Shown: piece after piece, positions 1 through 10,600 of the stretch | How positions within the stretch are numbered: position 1 is the first letter of the stretch | Layout: each line of letters opens with the position of its first letter | Assembly: GCA_036365455.1 (NCBI GenBank) | Contig: JAWQUS010000030.1 | Coordinates: forward strand, 18,372,001-18,436,000 | DNA: 64,000 nucleotides | Direction: 5' to 3' | From: Macrosoma leucophasiata | Lineage: Eukaryota; Arthropoda; Insecta; Lepidoptera; Hedylidae | The notes under the pieces: model-generated | Database searches by the model: none | The model's input: the letters and a program-made list of their open reading frames with translations, nothing else | What the model was told of the DNA's origin: nothing | Made by a program: the position numbers and the translations under genes

Positions 1-474
1 ACCAGAGATAAAGATGTGATATAAATCAGCCAGATTAAAATGTGAGATAAGTCGGAATTTTGACATATAAATCAGTCAGATAAAAAATATCAAAATATCC
101 ATTGTAACTTTAATTTATCAATATCAGCTATATACAGGTTTTGGTCCTTTGAGCCGGATTTGAAACGATAATCTTTAGATGGTAGGAGATGTTAACACTA
201 CGAACAAGCATTAGCGAAAATCAGATTATCACTATTCTTCTCATAGCCGGCCCAATAATAATGGCGATACAAAAGCGTCTAGATCCATAATTTTATGCCA
301 TATATTTCTTTAATTTGAATAGGTATTTGTTTTCTGACGATTCGATTTTAGATGTGAATAATATGTTTACATAAATGACCTCGTATTTGAGACCGCAGGC
401 GGGCTGGCGTAAGATGAGAAATTAAACTTTATATGTGCTTACTTATGACTATGGCTACTTATAGCTATTAACTA

Positions 475-665
475 GCTGTGGCCCGCAGATTCGCCCGCGT
501 GGATGTCGTTTAAAAAGTAGCCTATGTTCTTTCTCAAAGTCAACTCTATCTCTGTACCAAATTTAATTAAAATCGGTTCAGTCGTTATGACGTGAAAAGG
601 TAACAGACAGTCAGACAGACAGACAGAGTTACTTTCGCATTGATAATATTAAGTACGGATTTTAT
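475..665. repeat. Dispersed repeat fragment in a macoilin intron
   Basis: The text has the look of a common lepidopteran repeat tail: a GC-rich start, a phrase on 'aaaatcggttcag', then a (CAGA)n stretch and an AT-rich end. It lies in the intron before the first macoilin exon of the window. The rest of 1-1109 is AT-rich intron in which I see nothing else. Confidence 0.4.
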
Positions 666-1109
666 CCTCTTGTTGTGTACAGTTAGCGTATTATACCTAT
701 ACTCGGAATTTTAATTCGATTCCTGATTTGACATTTTCAATGTTGCAACGTAATGACAACTGCTAAATAGTAACGTTGTGAAATTAATCGATACGAAAAT
801 AAAATATTTCTGAATCGATTCTACTCGTTTATAGTATTATCTAAACAACTACTATTTTAGCGCAGTAGTTTCGTTTTTCACGTTCTTGTAGGCGTTGCGG
901 ATCATTACTTTTTCAGTAACCATCAAAGCTTTTCGTTAACCTTTTTTTTCGTTAGGGACAATGTGTTTACGTCTTTTTGTGATGTACTTGGCCTCAACTC
1001 CCTAAATGTCATTACACTACCCCGACCCTTGCGATCGTACCCCGAACACCGTGCCGTGTAATAAGTCCATACAGCAACAGATTTATAGCGATGTCGGTGT
1101 GCATTGCAG

Positions 1110-1323
1110 AAATGCGCCCGCGAGGTGAGCGAGGAGCTGAAGCGGCTGCGTGCGGAGGCGGCAGTGGCGCGGAGCGGCGAGGCGGAGGCGCGCCGCGCGT
1201 TGGCCGCCGCCGCCGCCGCCGACCGCCAGCGCCGCGCCGACCACGCGCAGCTCAAGGCGCAGCACGCGCAGCTGCAGCACAAGTGAGTCCCGCTCGCACT
1301 CCATCTCTCACTGACGGAGGCTG

Positions 1324-1354
<31 letters not shown>

Positions 1355-1456
1355 ACCGCCAGCGCCGCGCCGACCACGCGCAGCTCAAGGCGCAGCACGC
1401 GCAGCTGCAGCACAAGTGAGTCCCGCTCGCACTCCATCTCTCACTGACGGAGGCTG

Positions 1457-1487
<31 letters not shown>

Positions 1488-1589
1488 ACCGCCAGCGCCG
1501 CGCCGACCACGCGCAGCTCAAGGCGCAGCACGCGCAGCTGCAGCACAAGTGAGTCCCGCTCGCACTCCATCTCTCACTGACGGAGGCTG

Positions 1590-1620
<31 letters not shown>

Positions 1621-4600
1621 ACCGCCAGCGCCGCGCCGACCACGCGCAGCTCAAGGCGCAGCACGCGCAGCTGCAGCACAAGTGAGTCCCGCTCGCACTC
1701 CATCTCTCACTGACGGAGGCTGGCCGCCGCCGCCGCCGCCGCCGCCGACCGCCAGCGCCGCGCCGACCACGCGCAGCTCAAGGCGCAGCACGCGCAGCTG
1801 CAGCACAAGTGAGTCCCGCTCGCACTCCATCTCTCACTGACGGAGGCTGGCCGCCGCCGCCGCCGCCGCCGCCGACCGCCAGCGCCGCGCCGACCACGCG
1901 CAGCTCAAGGCGCAGCACGCGCAGCTGCAGCACAAGTGAGCCATAAGCTACTTTCATTCTGTAGCGTGTCGTCGGTCGCGTACGCGCACGACCGGTGCAA
2001 TTTGTATGAAACTCCATAGTGGCTTTCATTGTGCCGCGTGCTTGCCGGTAGCGTTTTTGTACTGCGTGTTGCCGGTCTCGCCACACGCGACCGGCGACAC
2101 GCTGCAGAATGAATGGAGTCTAAAAGCTGTTCTGTTCTACACGGTATTAATAAACGGTGGTTTGAAACAATGTACTTCATCTTCACTCTTGACAGAGAGT
2201 GGTCGTGATTGTCATTTCAGGGTTTATTCGTGGCTCGCTTTACTATCCGTCGCCACTCCTCGCGTGCAGACGCCTTTCGGGTGCACTCATAAAATATTTG
2301 GGGACCTACCGCGTCCTCGTTTACCGTTAAAAGTCCCCTGCACTGAAACACTGTACACCGTTGTTTTATACTAAATTTCATGTGACATTCATAGGCTTGG
2401 CAGCGGAACTTGCGTTGCAAACAATCGACAGAAACGTTTGAAACCATCTAGCCGCTTGTTTAAAAGCACGCGAACGACAGTCACGCCGCGGTTGTGAGCG
2501 CACGCAACTGATGTTCGACTCACTCCTACTCATTCCTCTTGTAGACAAATACAAATAAGAGAAAAAAAAAAACTAGTTTTAATTTAATATACACGAGAAG
2601 AATCCGTAAAATAACATTAAATACGTGTGAATGTTTATTTTAAACCAGAGTGTCGACGTGGCGCAGCGGCGAGCGGGCGACGTTGGAGCGGCGGCTGAGC
2701 GAAGAGCGGCGCGCGCGGGCGCACGCCGAGACGCAGCTGCAGCGCGCGCGCGCCGCCACGCGCACGCCCAGGTAACGCACGCGACACGCCACTGCCACGC
2801 CACAGCCACGCATCTGCGTCGCACACGTACTCATTTCTTGCTACGCTTACTCTAAACTCATGTTGATGCGGCTTTGGAGCGCTAAGGTTAGTCAAACGCA
2901 ATGAACGCATTTAATTTGCGCTAGCGCTGATCTCTCATCGGAATAATTTTAACGAATACTGCACTGCATACACTAAAATAAGCCTAGTTAACGCAGTTAC
3001 ATATGAATTGAAGGAACCCGCACGTTTTGAATTATCAGCGCGTTAGATCCCAATTTATATGACGTTGGCTCCCGACTTACACCACGTTCGCTCCCGACTT
3101 ACACCACGTTGGCTCCCGACTTACACCACTTTGGCTCCCGACTTACACCACGTTGGCTCCCGACTTACACCACGTTAGCTTCAAATTCACACTTAATTAA
3201 GACCGTAAACTCCCTGAAGACGCTTACACATTGAAGCGGTGAATGCATACGTTATCAACTGACACCACACTAGTTTTGAATATTGTAGACACTGCGGTAC
3301 CTAAGATTTAAGTTTCGACACGGACCGAAAAGATCTCACGGCACGTGTTCATGCAGATAACCTTGTTTAGCAGACTGCCGCTTGACACGGGTTGCACCAA
3401 GATATTTTTGGACGACAGATGATGAGTAACGTTGAGAGGTGGGAATCGTTTAATTTTATTTTTATGTATTCGGAAAAGATACAGTATTCAATAAACATAA
3501 TTATAGTGATAACAAATTTAAAATCTAAACACCATATAAATATACACATACTTTCCGCGCGAAGAAACAGTCATAGTATCGATACGTTTTCGCTCTCCTT
3601 AGTCCATATCACCAAAATGACCCGGGTATCGCGCAGATGAAGGTCAGCCGCTTAAGATTGATACCTTTACCTATATCCTACGCTACTCGGATTTTAAATA
3701 CAAAATGTAAACTTCCAGCGGCGAATGCGAGAGTGAACAGTGCCGAGGGCGGCGCACGGCCGCGGAGGCAGAGGCGGCGACGCTCCGCCGCGAGCTGCAG
3801 CGGGCCAAGGAGCGCGCGCACCAGCTGCAGAGGGACCTCGCCACCGCCGCGGACCAGGTACACCCCTCCAGCGGCGCCGGCTGCAGCGGGCCAAGGAGCG
3901 CGCGCACCAGCTGCAGAGGGACCTCGCCACCGCCGCGGACCAGGTACACCCCTCCAGCGGCGCCGGCTGCAGCGGGCCAAGGAGCGCGCGCACCAGCTGC
4001 AGAGGGACCTCGCCACCGCCGCGGACCAGGTACACCCCTCCAGCGGCGCCGGCTGCAGCGGGCCAAGGAGCGCGCGCACCAGCTGCAGAGGGACCTCGCC
4101 ACCGCCGCGGACCAGGTACACCCCTCCAGCGGCGCCGGCTGCAGCGGGCCAAGGAGCGCGCGCACCAGCTGCAGAGGGACCTCGCCACCGCCGCGGACCA
4201 GGTACACCCCTCCAGCGGCGCCGGCTGCAGCGGGCCAAGGAGCGCGCGCACCAGCTGCAGAGGGACCTCGCCACCGCCGCGGACCAGGTACACCCCTCCA
4301 GCGGCGCCGGCTGCAGCGGGCCAAGGAGCGCGCGCACCAGCTGCAGAGGGACCTCGCCACCGCCGCGGACCAGGTACACCCCTCCAGCGGCGCCGGCTGC
4401 AGCGGGCCAAGGAGCGCGCGCACCAGCTGCAGAGGGACCTCGCCACCGCCGCGGACCAGGTACACCCCTCCAGCGGCGCCGGCTGCAGCGGGCCAAGGAG
4501 CGCGCGCACCAGCTGCAGAGGGACCTCGCCACCGCCGCGGACCAGGTACACCCCTCCAGCGGCGCCGGCTGCAGCGGGCCAAGGAGCGCGCGCACCAGCT

Positions 4601-7600
4601 GCAGAGGGACCTCGCCACCGCCGCGGACCAGGTACACCCCTCCAGCGGCGCCGGCTGCAGCGGGCCAAGGAGCGCGCGCACCAGCTGCAGAGGGACCTCG
4701 CCACCGCCGCGGACCAGGTACACCCCTCCAGCGGCGCCGGCTGCAGCGGGCCAAGGAGCGCGCGCACCAGCTGCAGAGGGACCTCGCCACCGCCGCGGAC
4801 CAGGTACACCCCTCCAGCGGATAACGTATAATTTGCAATGTTTTCGTATGAACGGAATCTTTATCGACAGTACTTTCGCGCGTTCATAGTCTAATCGCGT
4901 GCAGCACGTTATAACAATACGAAAGAGTTTTGGCAGTTTGGGAACCTTGAAAGAGGCGTATGGTGCTCTTATTTTATTTCATTTTCTTGGTGTATTTTTA
5001 AGTTATATTGAATAAAGTTGGTGGCATTTTGTTTGATATAGGTTTATTACAGTGCCCGTGTATAGTGAAATAGAATAACAGTGCGAAAACACGACCTTTC
5101 AGGTTGCCTCCAAAACTTCATTGTAAATGTTCTGGTAAAGTAGCCATCGCTTTACTCGAATAACTTGACTGTAACTCACTTGACTAACATATTATACTTG
5201 ATAACTAATATACTTGATACTTACATATTATATTTGATGACTATGACTATATTATACTAACTTTTACGCTGCATAAATAAATACGAAATATCGTTTTACT
5301 TGACACTGGCAATATGCGTAATAGCGATGCCACAACAAAAAAAAAAAAACAATACGAAACAATAATTTCAATTCTCCTATGATAGTGTATATTTTTTTCG
5401 CACGTGCTGGTTGATCACGTGTTAATCTATGGACAGGTGCGGACGCTGGAGGTGCGGCAGGAGGAGGGCTGCAGCGGCGGCTGCAACAGCAGCTCGCGGC
5501 TCGCCACCGCCTGGCAGGCGCTGCAGGAGCGCGCCACGCACCTCGAGCGCTCGCTGTCCGCCGAGACGCGCGTCAAGCTCGACCTGCTGTCCGCGCTCGG
5601 GGACGCCAAGCGGCACATGCACATACAGGAAGGTAGGCCGCCCCTCGCCCCGAGCGCTCGCTGTCCGCCGAGACGCGCGTCAAGCTCGACCTGCTGTCCG
5701 CGCTCGGGGACGCCAAGCGGCACATGCACATACAGGAAGGTAGGCCGCCCCTCGCCCCGAGCGCTCGCTGTCCGCCGAGACGCGCGTCAAGCTCGACCTG
5801 CTGTCCGCGCTCGGGGACGCCAAGCGGCACATGCACATACAGGAAGGTAGGCCGCCCCTCGCCCCGAGCGCTCGCTGTCCGCCGAGACGCGCGTCAAGCT
5901 CGACCTGCTGTCCGCGCTCGGGGACGCCAAGCGGCACATGCACATACAGGAAGGTAGGCCGCCCCTCGCCCCGAGCGCTCGCTGTCCGCCGAGACGCGCG
6001 TCAAGCTCGACCTGCTGTCCGCGCTCGGGGACGCCAAGCGGCACATGCACATACAGGAAGGTAGGCCGCCCCTCGCCCCGAGCGCTCGCTGTCCGCCGAG
6101 ACGCGCGTCAAGCTCGACCTGCTGTCCGCGCTCGGGGACGCCAAGCGGCACATGCACATACAGGAAGGTAGGCCGCCCCTCGCCCCGAGCGCTCGCTGTC
6201 CGCCGAGACGCGCGTCAAGCTCGACCTGCTGTCCGCGCTCGGGGACGCCAAGCGGCACATGCACATACAGGAAGGTAGGCCGCCCCTCGCCCCGAGCGCT
6301 CGCTGTCCGCCGAGACGCGCGTCAAGCTCGACCTGCTGTCCGCGCTCGGGGACGCCAAGCGGCACATGCACATACAGGAAGGTAGGCCGCCCCTCGCCCC
6401 GAGCGCTCGCTGTCCGCCGAGACGCGCGTCAAGCTCGACCTGCTGTCCGCGCTCGGGGACGCCAAGCGGCACATGCACATACAGGAAGGTAGGCCGCCCC
6501 TCGCCCCGAGCGCTCGCTGTCCGCCGAGACGCGCGTCAAGCTCGACCTGCTGTCCGCGCTCGGGGACGCCAAGCGGCACATGCACATACAGGAAGGTAGG
6601 CCGCCCCTCGCCCCGAGCGCTCGCTGTCCGCCGAGACGCGCGTCAAGCTCGACCTGCTGTCCGCGCTCGGGGACGCCAAGCGGCACATGCACATACAGGA
6701 AGGTAGGCCGCCCCTCGCCCCGAGCGCTCGCTGTCCGCCGAGACGCGCGTCAAGCTCGACCTGCTGTCCGCGCTCGGGGACGCCAAGCGGCACATGCACA
6801 TACAGGAAGGTAGGCCGCCCCCCGCCCCGAGCGCTCGCTGTCCGCCGAGACGCGCGTCAAGCTCGACCTGCTGTCCGCGCTCGGGGACGCCAAGCGGCAC
6901 ATGCACATACAGGAAGGTAGGCCGCCCCCCGCCCCGAGCGCTCGCTGTCCGCCGAGACGCGCGTCAAGCTCGACCTGCTGTCCGCGCTCGGGGACGCCAA
7001 GAGGCACATGCACATACAGGAAGGTAGGCCGCCCCCCGCCCCGAGCGCTCGCTGTCCGCCGATGCGGACTCCTGTTATAGAAGTGAAAGCTCACCAGTTA
7101 TCAGTTATAGAAATCCAACCCAGCGACACCTGTAATTCTCAACCCCTACTCTAAACAGCTTTATCATTTCTAATCTTATGATTTTTATGATAATTATACA
7201 CTAAATCAAATAAATTATTATAAGTTCCGCGTCTATTGCCTATGTGTAGGTACTTGTTTTTGTTATTCTTGTATGAAAGGGTCATACTTTACTGTTGAAG
7301 GTGCAAAATTTTTTTACTCATTCGTGCTGTCTTATAATATTATTATTATATAATTATTTATGTGTACTTTATTAAATATTTCAAATAAAAATGGCAGGTA
7401 TTAAAAATAATGATAATAACCTACGAGTTTACTATCAAAACGTCAGGGGATTAAGAACAAAGCTAACCGAATTTTATCGTAACTTGTGCTTAAATAATCA
7501 TGATGTTATAGTACTCACTGAGACGTGGCTCCCTGAGTGTATTTCTTCGTCGTCGTTGTTTGATGAAAGGTATATTGTGTGGCGACGTGATCGCGAGTAT

Positions 7601-10600
7601 GATGCCTTAGACCAGATATATGGTGGGGGGAGTGCTGATTGCTATACGCAAAAGCATCCGGTGACGGCTCAACCACTTTTTCATTCATCAGCAGAAGACA
7701 TATGGCTCACAATTAATCTCAAACATACCAATAATACCTGTATGAACTTACATCTCAGTTGTGTTTACATTATTGGTCAGAAAGGTGGCTACCCTTACTC
7801 GGATCAACTGCGCAGATACTTGGAGAAAGTGGGTGAGATTTTATTATCGAATTCGGACGACAAATTCCTAATCTTGGGAGACTTCAACTTATCTAATATT
7901 AAATGGGAGCGCTCCATGAACCATAATTACTTAAAACCTTCTAATGTTTCTAGTGCTGATGAGTATTTTTTAGTCGATGAACTGGTCACGTATGATTTAC
8001 AGCAATATAATTGGGTTAAAAATATTTACAATAAAATATTAGACTTGGTTTTATCGAACCATGATGTATTAGTGTCTGGATGTCATGAACCACTGGTACC
8101 GATTGATTTTCACCACAAACCGATTTTTATGGTCACGTATGATTTACAGCAATATAATTGGGTTAAAAATATTTACAATAAAATATTAGACTTGGTTTTA
8201 TCGAACCATGATGTATTAGTGTCTGGATGTCATGAACCACTGGTACCGATTGATTTTCACCACAAACCGATTTTTATCGAACTAGATTTTATAAAAGTAC
8301 CCGCATTAAAACCTCAAAGTTTTCTGCGCTACTTTTATAATAAGGGTACTACAATGCAATTAATAATGAACTTGCTGAAACTGATTGGGTAAATGAATTT
8401 GGTCGTAGATCTCTGGAGGATTCGATTACATATTTCTATGATATTGTAGAAAAACTTAAAATAAGTTACATTCCTAGTAAATTTACCTTTCCCAACAGCT
8501 ATCCTAAATGGTTCTCGTCTGCATTAATCAAAATTCTAAAAGAGAAGTTTAAGTTTCTTGGAAAATTTAAGATCTATGGTAACATCTCGGACTATAACGC
8601 GTTTCTTCTTTTACGAGATAGAGCCAAAATTGTAGAAATTACTTGCTATGACCAATACATTTCTAATATTGAAAATAAAATAGAGTCAAATCCGAAACAA
8701 CTGGACCTTTGTAAAATCACATCGCAAATCAGGCGCTATTCCGCAGACGTTACACTATCAGGGAAAATCTGTCTCCAGTGGTACTGAGATTTGTGAAACT
8801 TTTTCCAACTTCTTTCACTCCACATTTCTAACGCCGATTACTCCTTCTAGTTGCTATACAAACCTTGATGATAATAATGATCATATATCTGACATTAAAG
8901 AAATTGTTATAAATAAAAGCGAACTTATGATAACGCTCACAAAGTTAGAGCCGGCAAAATCAGCGGGACCAGACAACTTGAGTCCTATATTTCTAATTAA
9001 ATGTGCTGAAACGATAGCAACTCCGTTATCTATATTATTTAGAAAATCTCTTTCATGTTCTGCTTTTCCTCGCCTTTGGAAGTATGCATTTGTAACTCCA
9101 GTTTACAAAAAAGGCCAGAAACAAGACAAAGAGAACTACCGCCCGATTTCAAAACTATGTATTGTTGCAAAAAATTTTGAAAAAATTATATATAATCAGA
9201 ATCAGAATAAAAAAATAAATTAAAGCTAATAACAATTGATATACATGTCAAACAAGATAAAAAAATATATATATATATGTATGTATGTATCTTCACGCCA
9301 GGTCCCTAACGGGGTAGGCAGAGAGTGTAGAGCGCCAGACATCCCGCTTCTGACAAACCTCTCGTGCCTCGTCTACCTTCATCATTCTCTTCATACATGC
9401 ACGTCGATTCCTAAGACTTTTGACCCCACCATCAGACAGAACTCGACCTATTTGGTCATGGTAGGTCAGCCTTGGTCTTCCTGGGCCTCTGCAACCTTCC
9501 ACATTCGCATTGTATATCTGTTTAGTCATTCGCTCATTCGACATTCTTTCTATATGCCCGAACCATCGGAGCATGCCTTTTTTCATTTTTACACCGATAC
9601 TATCATTCACACAAAGTCTCTTTCTTACATCTTCATTACGAACGCGATCGGTGAGTGATATACCGCAGATCTTGCGCAAAGATCTCATCTCGACCGCGTT
9701 CAACTTACTTTCATGCTCTTTCCTGCATACCCAGTTCTCGCTTCCATATAAAAGCGTTGGAGTAAGTACAGCATTATGTACGGCTAGTCGAGCCCGCTGG
9801 CTGAGATGTTTAGATTCTAGCAGCTTACCCAACGCTCCATTCACGCAATTCCCAGCAAGCACTCTTCTTTCTATGTCAGTGGTGTACCTACCATCCTTGC
9901 TAAAAGCACATCCAAGATATACAATTTCATCCACCTGTTCTAACACTGCATCATCTACTACTACCCTTGCATTTGTTCTCTGTTCATCTCTTTCAAATAC
10001 TAATACTTTAGTTTTATCCACATTCAATTGTAAGCCTTTCTCCATACAATCCTCTTTCATGACTGACTAGTGCTTGTAGCCCAGATGGTGTAGAGCTAAC
10101 AATTACCGCATCATCTGCGTAAAGCAGACAGTTCACCACTAAGTCACCCATACGCGGAGTGCGTATGGGTGACTTAGTGGTGAACTCACATCCATCAACT
10201 TCACCCTCTGGAGGCATTTGTCCAGATATATAATAAACAGCCTAGACGAAAGCACGCAACCCTGTTTGACACCGATGTTAACATCAAACCAGGGTGACAT
10301 GTTACCATCTACCCGCACACATGCTTGACAGCCCACATACGTGGACTGTATTGCACGGAGCAGACTGCCATCAATACCATACTCTGGCAAAATGTCCCAC
10401 AGCTCCTTTCGTAATACCCTATCAAACGCCTTCTCCAAATCCACAAAACCGCAGAAAACCTTCTGGCTCACAGCAAGATGCTTCTCTACGATGTTGCGGA
10501 GGGAGAAAACTTGATCCATACATCCTCTTCCAGTTCTGAAACCACCCTGTGCATCCCACAACAACCCGTCGGACTTCTCTTTCATTCTTCTTTCTAAGAC

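Noticed and set aside
2006..2910. Short ORFs in the macoilin intron and around exon 2649-2771
   Set aside because: They overlap in several frames; only the frame joining 1282 to 2649 and 2771 to 3719 is supported by splice phase.
3637..4838. Open frames of 346-395 codons on both strands over array C
   Set aside because: They arise because an 86-bp GC-rich unit lacks stops in all frames and cycles through three frames; only the exon 3719-3857 fits macoilin.
1283..7062. CRISPR-like reading of the arrays
   Set aside because: There are no unique spacers between repeats, units are exon-intron junction copies, and the DNA is eukaryotic.
5422..7094. A ladder of identical 77- and 87-codon ORFs on both strands
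   Set aside because: Period equals the 107-bp repeat unit; these are shadows of the repeated exon end, not a gene family.
9510..10070. 186-codon plus-strand ORF
   Set aside because: It is antisense to the RTE-like RT C-terminal region, which has clear protein motifs on the minus strand.
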